DNA from: Solanum dulcamara | Lineage: Eukaryota; Streptophyta; Magnoliopsida; Solanales; Solanaceae | DNA length: 64,000 nucleotides | NCBI RefSeq assembly: GCF_947179165.1 | Contig: NC_077243.1 | Span: forward strand, 34,794,001 to 34,858,000 | Reading direction: 5' to 3' | Shown here: in pieces, positions 12,419 through 24,299 of the stretch | How positions within the stretch are numbered: the first letter of the stretch is position 1 | How the letters are laid out: every line of letters begins with the position of its first letter | Made by a program: the position numbers and the translations under genes | Notes under the pieces: generated by a model | Told to the model about the DNA's origin: nothing | Seen by the model: only the letters and a program-made list of their open reading frames with translations | Database searches by the model: none

Positions 12419-12945
12419 TTATTGTCGAATATGCTCAACTAATGAAGAGCGAGCCTCAATGAAAGCAATAAAACCTCCACTCTTCGTGGAAACCTGCAAT
12501 CGGATGAAGCTATTGGGTAACCTTTGAACATCCCTAGCCAAAGGCCTCCTGTCAATACTAATTACGGCGAGACTCTCCATACTAGGAGCCTTCCTACTCA
12601 AAGTATGGTACACCACATTGGCCTTCCCTGGAAGATACAAGATAGTTATGTCATAGTCCTTTAGTAGCTCAAGCCATCTGCACTGTCTCAAGTTCAGATC
12701 CCTTTGACTGAAGATGTATTGAAGACTTTGGTGATTAGTGAATACCTCACAATGCACATCATATAAGTAATGACACCATAGCTTTAATAAAAACACCGCC
12801 GCCGCTAACTCCACATCATGAGTAGGGTAGTTTTTCTCATAAGCCTTCATCTGTCTAGAAGCATAAGTAATTACCTTCCCTTTTTACATCAACACTCCAC
12901 ATAACCCAACTCCATAAGCATTAAAATACAAGGTAAAGTCCACAC
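12419..12945 (-). pseudogene. Gypsy RNase H remnant
   Basis: The minus strand reads ITYASRQMKAYEKNYPTHDV, then ELAAAVFLLKLWCHYLYDVH, TNHQSLQYIFSQRDLNLRQC and RWLELLKDYDITILYLPGKA. This is typical Ty3/gypsy RNase H, which degrades the RNA strand during cDNA synthesis. The usual YCDAS motif has become YFNAY, TDH has become TNH and DALSRK has become HTLSRK. At least three acidic positions are therefore lost. A stop separates the N-terminal part (12850-12945) from the open 143-codon part. Confidence 0.85.
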
Positions 12946-13049
12946 ACTCCTCGATAAGGCCAAAATAGGCATCAAATTAAATAAAGTCTTGACCTTTTAA
13001 AAGCTCGCCTCATACTCATCAGACCAATGAAAGTATACTACGTTCTGAT

Positions 13050-13967
13050 TCATCTTGCCAATTGAGTCGTAATAATAGAGAATGTTTGCACGAAGTGTTT
13101 GTAATAACCAGCCAAACCCACAAAACTCCAAATCTCAGTAGGGGAAGTAGGCCTAGTCCAGCCTCTAACTCCCTCAATCTTGGTTGGATCCACCCTAATA
13201 CCGTTTTTGGACACCACGTGTCCTAGAAATTCCACAAAATCAAGCCAAAACTCAAATTTCGAGAACTTTGCATATAACTTCCTCTCTCTCAATTTTTGAA
13301 GGACCGACCTCAAATGAAAAGAATGATCCTCCTTTTTCTTGAAATAAACCAACATATCATCAATGTAAACAACCATAAAAGTCTAGATAAGGCTAAAACA
13401 CCTTATTCATCAACTTTATGAATGAAGTTGGGGAATTAATCAACCCAAAAGACATAACCAAAAACTCATAATGGCCATAACGAGTTCGAAGGCTATCTTA
13501 GGAATATCCGATGGCCTAATCCTTAGTTGATGGTAATCAGATCTCAAGTCGATCTTAGAGAACAAAGCCGCTCCCTAAAGCTGGTCAAAAAAATCATCAA
13601 TACGGGGAAGAGGACATCCTCATAGACCCATCCTTTTTCTTCATGAATAGAACTAGTGCACCCCAAGGTGACACACCAGGTAAATAAACCCCTTACTCAA
13701 CAAAACCTGCAATTGATCCTTCAACTCCTTTAGCTCAACTAGAGCCATAAGATGTGGAGGAATATAAATAGTCTTTGTTCCAGGCTCCAAGTAACTAGCA
13801 AAGTCAATATCCCTATTAGGGGGAACTCTTGAAAGACCATTAGGAAACACATCGGCAAACTCTTTAACAATAGGAATAGACTCCATAGTAGGTGACTCAG
13901 TGCTAGTGTCCTGAATAAAAGTCAAATAATACATACACCCCCTATCAATCAACCTCTGAACACACAT
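13050..13967 (-). pseudogene. Gypsy reverse transcriptase remnant
   Basis: The N-terminal open stretch (13653-13967) reads EFADVFPNGLSRVPPNRDID and LKELKDQLQVLLSKGFI, the start of the RT domain. The middle part contains [13 protein letters not shown] (motif A Asp kept) near 13510-13560. The C-terminal stretch (13050-13376) holds [19 protein letters not shown] with the YIDD catalytic pair and [20 protein letters not shown]. Frame changes around 13380-13650 separate the parts. The role is copying element RNA into DNA; this copy is broken. Confidence 0.9.
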
Positions 13968-14350
13968 ATAGGAGATGACCTTACTAGAATAAAAACTACT
14001 ATTACCCTTCCACTCAATCCTAGAGACACTTGGTATTGCTAAGGTAACAATTTTAGCATAACAATCAAGAATAACATGATAAAGAGAAAGTCAGTCCATA
14101 CCCACTATCACACCAAAGTCTACCATCCCCAAAATTATCATGTCTACCCAAATATCATATCTGGCCAAAGAAACAAGATAGGATCGATACATTTAATTTA
14201 CCACTAAGGGCTCACCACAGGTTTAGAAACATAAACATGCACGGGCATGCGATCATAAGTCAAATCAAATCCATATGGAAAATAGGTAGACACTTAAAAG
14301 AATGTAGATTCGGGACAAAATAACATAAAAATAGGTCGATGAAAAACTAG
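13968..14350 (-). pseudogene. Gypsy aspartic protease C-terminal region
   Basis: Minus-strand reading gives IILGMVDFGVIVGMD, then a stop where the family has Trp, then LSLYHVILDCYAKIVTLAIP. This matches the segment between protease and RT in gypsy polyproteins. The N-terminal catalytic DTG triad could not be located with confidence. Confidence 0.6.
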
Positions 14351-14369
14351 GACAATACTTGTAATAACT

Positions 14370-15830
14370 GCATTGGAAGCCTCAGCCTCAGGTCTCCCCT
14401 GAAAATCATAGCACTAAGCTCCCCTACCACCACCAGCCTATACCATACCTCTACCTCACAGAACCACAACACCACCACCAGAGGATCTACCACTTCTACC
14501 TAGCTAATTCCTTTGTCGACCTCTAGTCGGAGGCACCGAATCTCTCTTTAGAACTATTGAATAAGTGCGCAAAAGCCCTGAATGAGTCTGCAGAGGGCAC
14601 TATTGCATTAGATAACTCAGATCCCTACAAGTATAATAATATCTTGAGTAGAAGGACTACTATGATGAACCTGATGGAATGACATAACCACCTCAACCCA
14701 AACTATAGGACACTCAAGCTACCTTTCCACCCTCGACCACTGTCATATAAGCATGAATGGGTCTCTAGCACTTAAAAAACACTACCACCTCTATGCGACC
14801 ATTACCTCCATACGAGGAGCCTAAAAATTGACCATTAGAATAAGCCATCTTGGGTCCCCAAACTCCTCTCTTACCATCAACTCCACCTCCTTGCAGTGCT
14901 CCCGATGGACTAGAAGAAAGCCCCCTCATGGGCTGATCTAAATATATACGATCAAATATAGAAATTTAATCTGCTCACAAACCTGTAGAGTCTTTCTGCC
15001 TCATCTGGGATCAACACCATGGTATGTCTAGATAATTGGCAGAATTGTGCCTCATACTCGGCAACAAGCATACCACTCTGAATCAAACCCTCAAATCTCA
15101 ATCTGCTCTCTTCATGTACACTCTATGGAATGAAGCAATCCTCAAAAGTACTAGCAAAAGCACCTCACTCTACTAGAGGATATCCCACTGGCCTAAACCT
15201 TATAAAGGTCCTCCACTATTCTTTGGCTGATACACAAAGCTAGAGTGCGGTGAAATGAACACCCTCAGCATCAACCATGCTCACTGCATCAAGCATCTTA
15301 TGGCACAACATCAAGAACTCATGAGCATCCTTGCTCCTACCATCTTGAAATTAGGGTGGTTGCATCTTCTAAAACCTCACATAACACTATTGATCGGTTA
15401 CTGTCATGACCATATCTGGAATAACCTGTGCACCGACAGCTGGTACAAGAACTAATGGTGGCTGACCCATTATATCCTGAACAACTGGGACCTGATATTG
15501 CTCTAGAGTCTATTTCCCAACTCTAGGCTATGAGCTCTGTGGCGTACCTACAGGACCCTGAGTAAAACTCCCTAACACACCAAGCCTCCTAAATAAGGTC
15601 TCCTAAAACAATGGTTCTGTGAACCCTGGAGGAACCGAGTCCTCACCAACCTCAATAAGTAGCTTTAGTAAGCCTCTTTAACATGACCTCGAGCTAGTGT
15701 CGCTCCTCAGGAATGACATTTACCTCAATCTCTACCCTAACCCTAGTTGGGATCTCATCAACTACCTCAGGGACTGCCTTTCTTCTACCTAAAGCTGAAA
15801 CTCAGGTGCTCAGCCCCTTCTAGAACAACA
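14370..15830 (-). pseudogene. Gypsy gag remnant with degenerate zinc knuckle
   Basis: Minus-strand frames show the capsid-like retrotrans_gag region: DAHEFLMLCHKMLDAVSMVD, FRPVGYPLVE, FEDCFIP and MLVAEYEAQFCQLSRHTMVL. At about 14750-14790 a CFKC..PIHAYM-like stretch recalls a CCHC knuckle with Gly and final Cys lost and a one-base frame break. Gag packages element RNA. Many stops; no intact start was identified. Confidence 0.75.
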
Positions 15831-15996
15831 TGCGACACTCAGAACTAACGATAATAACCACGCATGATAAGAAAGAATAAATAAAGGAAGTTTTCTAACA
15901 GTATTCATAGCCTCTCGAAGATAAGTACAAACGTCTCCGTATCGATCCTCGAGATTCTACCTAGACTTGTCTTGTACACATAAAACCTATGAATCT

Positions 15997-16011
15997 GGGG
16001 CTATAATACCA
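15997..16011 (-). other. Primer-binding site (tRNA-Met type)
   Basis: Minus strand TGGTATTATAGCCCC matches the initiator-tRNA-Met site TGGTATCAGAGCC with two mismatches. It lies eight bases inside the 5' LTR end at 16020. Confidence 0.75.
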
Positions 16012-16019
16012 TTTTTTCA

Positions 16020-18763
16020 TGACATGAAATTGGGTGTGATAGCACTTATCCTTTCTCACCAGACTAGTCAGCCTAAACCCAAATAATTATGAAAAATAAT
16101 GCAGAAGCAGTTTAATTAGATAGATAAATATACAAAAGCGGAAGTCTTAGTCAATTACAATACCCCCAAAGTACTGGTTTTCACATGTACAAAATATATT
16201 TGTCACTCGAATAGAACAAAGTATAATAACTCGAATAGAACAAAGTATAATAAAAGGGACAAATAAGATCTCCGGCATCGAACAACTACCTTTCAAGTCT
16301 CCTCTAACAGCCTTGGATGAAGGAAATGAAAGACTGAATCACTGACCGGGCTCAAAACCTACATAAGTATAGATAAAAAGGAGTGAGTACTAAAAAAATA
16401 TGCTATTAAGCAATCCAACAAATAAAGCAAAGTAAATCTAACAATTACTAGAACTTCTTTCCTCCCAATCGAACTTCCTCAACTACAACCTACACAAAAA
16501 TCAACCCAAATAAATCAACAATATTTCAACAATATCACCAAACAAGTCATATTAGTTCCAACTAGATCAATCACAAAAACACAAGGGACATATACACAAC
16601 TTCACAATTATAGATAAGATACCATGTAATGCAAAATTATATCACATAGAATGATGCATGTCTGTCCTATCAGTACATATCCGTTGAATCTCAGTTTGAA
16701 ACCCATGAGGGATTCTAAGACCATGTACCTACCATAGATGCATGGCTAGATCCCTTCTCTCTCATAGATAATTCCACCTCAAATATATGTCCTGATCCCT
16801 ATTTTCTCTCAAAATAAATTCACCAAAACCATTTCCCATCAGCATAAGTATCAATCTACAAAAACTATTTCTCATCGGCATAAATATCAATCGAGTCTCA
16901 TCACAGTGTTTCAAAACTAATGCAAATAAGCATGTTCATACAAATAACGAATGAATGATAGTGTCCACAGTCACAATATAATTTATATCCATGCAATTCA
17001 CGTCATACTATTAATAATATATCAACATCAACAAGTACATCATTTGTATTATTATGAGTCATTAAGTCTACATTTCATTACCCCTTTACCATATTTAATA
17101 TTAATTAGAGAGCAAGTATGTCCAAGTCATCTCCTATAATCAACAAGCAGAAAATGAAAATTTTATCAATTTCAAAAGAACATTTAGGTTATCATAGCAT
17201 TTCATCAAGTTCATATCAAGTTTAAGTCAAGGAGTTCACATTTCCGATCAACATCATAGAACATATAGTCCTTTTATTACTCTGATATTTTATTAGGCAC
17301 AATTCCCATGATTATAATCCCAAACCTTATTCACTTGCATTAATGAATATCCGATCAATCACATATTAGATCCTTTCCCTTCTGTATAGCCTCCAACACA
17401 CCACAATCTAGCCAAATTATGACCCACATTAAAAAAAATCGAGTCCAACTACACCTAAAACATGAAATTCAAGAAAAAAGATCAAAACAGCTCAAAAACC
17501 AATTTTGAAAATTGGGTTTAAATCTAGAAATATTTATACAAAAATGTTCTTTGAAGTATTTAGAACTCATTGGTGAAAATCATTTCAAAAACGGAGTTGA
17601 AATCAACTTAAAATCATCATTTTATCAACCCCCAAGTTCTTAAACAACATCGCTATTTCTTTAGTTCCAAAATCACCAATTAAAAGTCAAAATCTGTAAA
17701 TAAACAATGGGTAATGAAGTTTTGGTTCAAAATAACTTACCCAATCGCTTTATCTTGAAATTTCACTTGGTATCATCCCTTCTCGAGATCCTAATGCCCT
17801 ACAATGGTGAAAATGAGCTAATCTAACTTTTTGGAATTTTTAGTCTGCCCAGGTACTACCTTTCATGATCGCGGCATTACCTCCTCGCGATCGCAGAGAA
17901 GCAATGAGTCAACTCATTAAATTGACTACATGATTACGGTCAAACTCACATGATTGTGGTGGCTCAGACTGACGACTCCATGCGAACGCATATGAGTACC
18001 TCGCGATTGTAATGAGGAGTGTACACTACCACTGCGAAGAGGATAGCTACTTCACAAATGCGGTGAAGAGAGGTACTAGATAGTATATGACAACAAACAT
18101 ACAATGTTCAAGTTCTGGAATACACCCTCGAGATTCATTTGAAATCCTGTTCACCCAAACCATAGAAGCTACCATACTAATTTTGACGTTCCAAACTCAA
18201 TTGAACGATTTGATATCGAATTCAAATTCGAGGTCTCCTTGACCCAGAACTCGATAAGTCACAATCAAACTAACTCTAAGCCTCAAAAAGACCAAATCGC
18301 TCTTAGGGATTTCAAAAAATACGCAGGAACTTGCCCTAGGCCTAAAATCATTCATCGAATCCAACGCAGTTGTTAGAATTTAATTCTGAGCATCCAAACT
18401 CCGAATGTTGACCAAAGTCAACTCTATGATCAAAATTTCAAGAAATTCTAACTTAGGACCTCAAATCCTCGATATAACCCCGAAACTAATTCTGTAACCT
18501 TTCTTAGACCAAATTTGATATTTCGGAGCTGATGAAATTAAAAGAATTCCATTTCGAGGATCAGAACTCTAAACGACATCGAATACCACTATTTCACAAC
18601 TTAAGCCTTCAAAACTCAAATCTTTCCAAAAATCCTTAACTTTTCAAAGAATTTCACAAAGCTAACTTTGAATACTGATCAAACATGACTCGAGGCAACT
18701 ATCGAGAGGGGTAAAACTATCATTTTGCAAAAATTACCAAAAATAACCTGCAGGGTCATTACA
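16020..18763 (-). repeat. 5' LTR of the Tekay-type element
   Basis: 2744 bp. On the minus strand it starts TGTAATGACCC and ends ..CATGTCA. Collinear with 8162-10970, for example the 'tttaattagatagataaata' block at 8259 and 16110. The CpG-rich block at 17870-18070 has drifted more than in the other LTR. Confidence 0.85.
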
Positions 18764-19240
18764 CCCACCAAGATTTACTACTCCTAGAGTCTTGCAGACT
18801 AGCGTATGAGTTGTATAGCTATATTAATGGCCATATAGGTCTGGTTTGTTGGTTTGTTGGTTTGTTGAGGCTTGATAGTTGTTTGATGTATTTTCTTGTA
18901 ATATACATGCTTTCAGTTTCTGTATAGAGACCTAGGTGGCTTTGATGGCCCATATAGTGTTTACATTTCTTATATATCATAGTGGCCTCGACGGCCCAAA
19001 CAGGACTTGTGTGCTAGTTGTCTAGGTTTTATAAGAACTATTGGGAGTAGTTGTTTCCTTTATAGAGCTGTTGATAGGGGCCTTGTCGGCCGAGGGCTTA
19101 TTTTTAAGTCGAGAAATACTTTTTTTTTCTTTATTGCATGTGGCTGCTATGCACTAGTAGCAAATGGTTCAATAAGGTCGGATCAGGCCTAAGTCTTGGC
19201 ACTAAGTGTCAGTTGTGCTCTTGGTGTTTGGGACATTACA
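18764..19240 (+). mobile_element. Right part of older LTR-like repeat
   Basis: Probable continuation of 8002-8161 beyond the gypsy insertion. Contains a short GGTTTGTT triplication at 18843-18866 and 'ggcctcgacggccc'. The 61-codon frame at 19007 is not supported as a gene. Confidence 0.35.
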
Positions 19241-19860
19241 ATGGGGTTCTCAATGAATCCCAAGGGTCTTTTTGGTGAATTTTGGTATTTTAAGTGTTGT
19301 TGATATCTAGTACTTGAAGCCTCTATCAAGTTCATGGGTCCCTAGACCGTATTCACAAAGGGTAGCGTGGCGTAGTCTCTGCCACCACATGGTCCTTGCT
19401 GCGTTCGCGTGAGGCTAGTTCTGTGGCCTTCATGTTTGTGGATGCCCTCCCACATTCACGAAGGGTCAGGGCAGTGACCTTTACATTCATTGATGAAGAA
19501 GGTTGTATTCTCTAAGAGGTAATTGACCTGCCGTTGATTTAATAGCCCAAAATTGGGATTTCTCCCATTTTCCACCATTTTTGAAATCTAGAGCACAAGA
19601 TAGGCAATTTCAAAGGGATTTTGAAGATAAAACTATTGGATAAGTGATTTTAACTTAGATTCTTCATTACCCATTTATTAAATCGTGATTTCAACCTAGA
19701 ATCTTTGATTTTGATTCCAAATATTGTGGGTCTTCTCAAGAATATGAATTTTAACAAAAAAGAGATTATGAACTGATTTTAACTTTTTTTTCAAAATGGT
19801 TTTCACCGGCGGTTTCCAAATTCTTCATGTAACACATTTTTACAGTTGAATTTTAACAAA
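19241..19860 (+). mobile_element. Tekay LTR fragment, plus orientation
   Basis: The segment 19660-19850 ('cttcattacccatttatt', 'ttgattttgattccaaa', 'aaaatggttttcaccg') is the inverted counterpart of 9780-9960 in the Tekay LTR. It is preceded by a CpG-rich block (19340-19490, GCGTTCGCGTGAGG), as in the other LTRs. It is old and truncated on both sides. Confidence 0.55.
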
Positions 19861-20070
19861 AAAGAGAAATGATGTTGGTGGCAGAGGAGGAGGGGGTGGG
19901 GTAGGGTAGGAGGGCCTTTATGTAAATAATAAAACTAGAGGGTTTTAAAATTAGTGTCATTAACACTAATCTTAAAATTATCACATCTACTCAATAATTA
20001 AGACCTGTGTCACTCTTTCTTAATTTTGAAACTTTTTTGTCATCTTTAATAAAAAATCCCAAGTAAGTAT
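19861..20070. other. Non-coding stretch with a G-rich tract
   Basis: No gene seen. Contains the G-quadruplex-like tract 19892-19914, then AT-rich sequence up to where homology to the LTR at 26531-27834 begins. Confidence 0.5.
19892..19914 (+). other. Potential G-quadruplex motif
   Basis: Four G-tracts of 5, 4, 3 and 3 bases with loops of 1, 2 and 5 bases satisfy the canonical G3+N1-7 rule on the plus strand. Sequence-based prediction only. Confidence 0.6.
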
Positions 20071-21129
20071 GTCCAACTAGTTCTTCCAAATCTAAAAAGT
20101 ACAGCAAAATAAACAACCAACATAGCAACACTAAGATATCATATTCCTAGCTCAATCCATTAGATTAGAAATTGAACCTAGATCTAGACTCTCCCAAGCT
20201 CTAGTCCAATAGTCCAACCTCTACTCAAATCGTGCTAACTAATCTTTCCTACACTTAAATATCCTTTTCCAAGTAAGAATGAGGCACATCAGCAAGTCCT
20301 TGGGTTAATAACTCCCTTCAAAATCAATTGAAGCATTAAATTAGTTAGAAAATTAAGGATCCATATCATAAACAAGATAATATTTGGTAAAATTGCAAAA
20401 GCATAACAAGATTCAAATTCACAATATCCAAGTCTGAAAATGATAAACACTACAACTATAGATAAGAAAATAAAACCAAGAGTTGGAGAAAGATTCAAGA
20501 TATACACATTGAAGCTAACAATCTTCACTCTTAAAGTTGAGTAGAGGCTCTCTCCTCACTAAAATAAGTCTAAGTTCCAACATAAGTCGTGCATAGGTCC
20601 TCAATTGGTCTTTAACTAGGGTTGAGATGCCTTTTATCTGGATTGGGGTTTCCAAAAGTATGAAAAGACAGCCTTAGGCTTCACTGTAGCTCACTTGCAG
20701 GAGTGGCATTAGGTTTGCAGGAGCGTATTCGTTGTGGAGCCATTTTCTTCATAGGCACGAAAGGCCTTTGACTCTTGACCCTCGCAGGAGTGGAAAATGA
20801 TCTGCAGAAACGGAGTCACATACGCAACTTTTGGTTCACCGGTGCGGCTTCTTACGAACAGTGCTCTTTTGTAAGTGCGCTTGTTCTTTTGTAGGTGCGG
20901 TCTTGAAGACGCGATCCTCCTCTCGTAAGTGCGAGGTACCTGGCAGTGAGCTTCTAGTAAAAACTCCTCTTTTCAACTCCTTTTTGTCTCTTTTCCTCAT
21001 CAATCCTTCTTTCACATATATTTACTTGAAATATGCATAAAGCAGACATAAGTAGTCTTTTTTGATAATTAGAAGACAAAAAGCCATTAAAAAAAGGCAA
21101 CAAATAAGTGATAATTTCACCACTTATCA
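20071..21129 (-). repeat. 3' LTR, truncated
   Basis: Homologous to 26890-27834: 'gacctagatctagactctcc'-like blocks, 'aagaatgaggcaca', 'cctctcg..tgcgaggtacc'. On the minus strand it starts TGATAAGTGGTGAAAT. Contains a CpG-rich block at 20690-20930 with TCGCAGGAG and CGTAAGTGCG cores. Confidence 0.8.
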
Positions 21130-21142
21130 ACACCCCCAACTT
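21130..21142 (-). other. Polypurine tract
   Basis: Minus strand AAGTTGGGGGTGT lies immediately before the 3' LTR start TGATAAGTGG. G-rich 'aagtt(t)gggggtg' tracts at this place are characteristic of Athila/Tat-type elements. Confidence 0.75.
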
Positions 21143-22899
21143 AATTATTTGCTTATCCTCAAGCAAAGTAAAATCAAAGCACATTGAGACTTAAACTTTT
21201 CAGTACACACTTTATCATTACAACTTTATTTTCACACATAACAATAACAATTAAGCACATGCAACATGACTTTTGCTTAGTACTATCAATTAGCCCATGC
21301 ATGCAAGCTTCTTTATCTATGTTCCCTTCTTTCTTTCAAAACTCATTTTCAACAATGCACCAAATTAGAACTAGACTAACCAAAAGACAATAACTCATTC
21401 TCAAGAAATGACTCACACTGACTAATTTTTTTTTCATTCGCATTTGGCTCAAATAAGGAGTTTCAACATCACCACTATCATAATTCACATGACCTCACGA
21501 GAATGATTGTCCCAAAAACACTCACATGATGTTTATAAAACAAGGGACGAATACACAAACACTCACACTCACAAAGAACTTCTCATGCTTACAAGTATCA
21601 AACCATAGGTTTGCCCTTATTTTCAATCAACAGTGACTCAAAACAATCAATTGAGAATCACAAATGGATTTTCTCAAGCTTGTAATGGAGTCTTAGTGAA
21701 GTATAGGATATCATTTGGGTATAAGTGACTGCACCTTCCTTGAACTCTACATATGCTTTTCACTTGCCTTTTCACCAATTTTTCTTCACTTTTCACATCA
21801 CATTCTCTTTTTTCTCTTCATACTAGATGCCCCACACACATATAACACTAGTACTTTCATGGAGGAATTCTTTTCTTTTCTTTTTTTTATGTTTTTCCTT
21901 TCTTTGTTTTTCATTTCTTACCTTTTTCTAACCTTCTTTTTCTTTCTTTCTTTAGCACATATTCCTCATTTATTTTACTTTCTTTCCTTGCTACTTTTCA
22001 ATCCACTATGTGGTTAGCATCACTTTCATCTATTTTTAGCACACCCCCAACTTAGGCTTTTAGACTCACTTTCAATTTTCCTTTAGAGTCCAAAGAGGGA
22101 AGGGTTCAAAAGAGTTTTCAAGAGTGGTAAGGTTTGTAACTTGGTTGCCAAAGAACGGTATTAGAATCAAAAGGGGACATTAGGGATATATTTTAGACCA
22201 GTGGTAGGCTTTTTCGGTCAAGTGGGCTTTCATAAATCACAAAGGAAGGCCTAAGTTCATTTTTCCAATCAAAAGTAAGCAATATCAACATTAAAAGATT
22301 AACCAGGCAAGTTCTAGATAACACAAGTAAACACAAAGCATCACTTATATTACTACCAATGAGTCACGAGTCACAAAAAGAGTTCTAAGAATTGTCAAAA
22401 AATCATTATCAATGCATTTATTTTGCAAAAATTTGAGGGGTACTCAATTTTTTCACTCACATTGCAAGGCAACTTTGGTAGTACTAAGCAAGTCACATCC
22501 TCCTAAAAAGATGACGATATTACCTGTAAGAAAGGTTTAACTCTCTCTATCATTGGTCAAGTTCATACATCCTTTCGAGATATGGCTACTCAAACTTCAC
22601 TACACAAACACCCCATGCGTGCTTTCTCAACCCCAAGACGGTCATGCACTTAACAAAGTTTTCACTTTGTCTATCATTGGGCACGGCCACTCAATAACAT
22701 TGCAAACTAAAATAAAATAAAATAAGAAGCTATTAAACAAAAATAAAAACTAAAAATTAAAATAACAAAAATAACACTATTCCAACATATCCATAACCAT
22801 AAAACAGCCCGACAAGGGCACAACATCCAACAAAATCATCAAAATAACCCGACAAGGGAATAATAATCCATAACCTAAATAAGACAACCAAATGCAACC

Positions 22900-24290
22900 A
22901 CCCCCAACTTAAAGTAATGCATTGTCTCCAATGCACGAAGCAGAAAGAGAGACAAAATATACAAAAGGGGCTCCCTGAAGTTTGCGTTAGACTAGCAAAC
23001 TTGGAATGTGGTGCACATCTAGGCCGAAAAGTGTGCCTCATCATCATCATTCTCTTCCTTAGATGGAAGGAATACTCCTCACTGTCATCCGCATCGGCGG
23101 TGGGAATCTTCTTGCTCGGTTGGCCCCCATTTAATATCACTTTGATACCATGCTACATCTTGTCCATGAATTTCCCTCTCTTCATGTTCTTTTTCTTCTT
23201 CTCCGCTGTGAATTCTTGTTAGAGGACAGCATGTGCGTTGGCCGAATTTACATAGGCTGTTTCAAGTGTGCTCAAAGAAGATTTTATTTTGGTGATTGCT
23301 TCACCTTGCTTATTTTGAATGTCAAAAAAGACTTTCATTTCTTCCTTGGTGAAGTGATCTGCTTGTGAAAGACCGCTTGACAAATTAGACACCAAATCTT
23401 TAATGATATCCAATTAAGACGAGAATGCTCCAAAGAGCCCTTTTGAAGGTGGATTTTGGGAAGAAGTAGCTTGGTATATATTTATGTTCAACTTCCGTTT
23501 TTACTCTTCAAAGCACCACCTTCGCCTTTCACCTTCAAGGGATGATATCGCTTTTTCAGTTGTAGAAAAGATCGTTAGGCCTCATTTCAACACCCCCCCC
23601 CAATTGGCAAATCTCTGTAATCAAAGAGGGAAACATCAAAGTGGGTCTATCTTGATGCAAATACTCCTTAAGATCATGCACTATATAGTGCCCGACATTC
23701 ACGGGAATGCCTCAAGTATGCAAGCAATCATCTTTGATCGGAGCAAGGGAACATCGGTAACATTTGATGAAGGGGACATGGGGCTACAAATGATATTGAG
23801 CCACATCTTTGCTTCGGCCGTGAAGTCACTAGCCACTATTCCCCATTTTCCTTGTGCCCAGTTGATGCTACTCTCTATGGGACACAACTTTGATGCTAAT
23901 CATTCTCTAGAGCTCATATCAGAGCTTTGCATTGGCTCGAGTGGATGGTTTTGGAGCCCATAAAATACATTGATGATCTCCAGGATGAAGTGCACTACTT
24001 TTTCTCGAATGATTGAAGTCCGTCTACTTGAGATTGGCGTAGAACTCTCTCATCCATTCTTCATTGTCTTTGCATGGTGTAAGCACAAAACATGTCCATC
24101 CCGTAGATTTCAACATTCCATAGAAATCTAAAAGAATTTCCGCTAACTTCATTTCTTCTATCCCTCTCTCCAGTTTTATCTTTTTGATAGGAAGGTTGTT
24201 ATAATATTGGCATGAGCAATCTACCAACATGAATCTTTGATAGTCATATGGAGTTTCCTCTACTTTCTCCTCATTATCATCCACCAATCG
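22900..24290 (-). pseudogene. Putative plant transposon protein (PF20167-like), broken
   Basis: Read on the minus strand. 24024-24287 contains MLKSTGWTCFVLTPCKD and EEWMREFYANL, the N-terminal signature of this family (GW..F..HP..VREFYAN). 23699-23887 contains INWAQGKWGIVASDFTAEAK, MWLNIICSPMSPSSNVTDVP and SKMIACILEAFPVNVGHYIV, followed by a PSLITEICQLGGGV match. 23219-23413 adds a short helical C-terminal stretch (FTKEEMKVFFDIQNKQGEAI). Frame changes separate these segments. The family occurs in LTR elements of Solanaceae and other dicots; its molecular function is not established. The assignment is from remembered family features. Confidence 0.65.
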
Positions 24291-24299
24291 GGTGGTTCT

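Larger units (their letters stand above)
8162..18763 (-). mobile_element. Complete, decayed Ty3/gypsy element of Tekay/Del type
   Basis: About 10.6 kb on the minus strand. The 5' LTR is 16020-18763 and the 3' LTR is 8162-10970. A tRNA-Met-type PBS lies at 15997-16011. Remnants of gag, protease, RT, RNase H, integrase and integrase C-terminus follow in that order. Long LTRs (2.7-2.8 kb) and a C-terminus of the form AYxLAxPPSLS..VHPIFHVSM fit the Tekay/Del chromovirus lineage. All domains carry stops and frameshifts. The flanks share CCCA (8158-8161 and 18764-18767), a possible degraded target duplication; a full 5-bp match is absent. The LTRs differ by many substitutions and indels, so the insertion is old. 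Confidence 0.9.

Noticed and set aside
8157..18768. Perfect 5-bp target duplication for the Tekay element
   Set aside because: Only CCCA is shared (TCCCA against CCCAC when the termini are placed by TG..CA), so a true 5-bp duplication cannot be claimed.
21715..22017. 100-codon Phe/Leu/Ser-rich plus-strand frame resembling a membrane protein
   Set aside because: A product of a pyrimidine-rich (tttctttt) tract downstream of the transposon ORF of the minus-strand element; no family motif.
22757..23140. 127-codon minus-strand frame with hydrophobic C-terminus
   Set aside because: Its first third overlaps the end of the PF20167-like ORF; the hydrophobic remainder comes from T-rich non-coding sequence.
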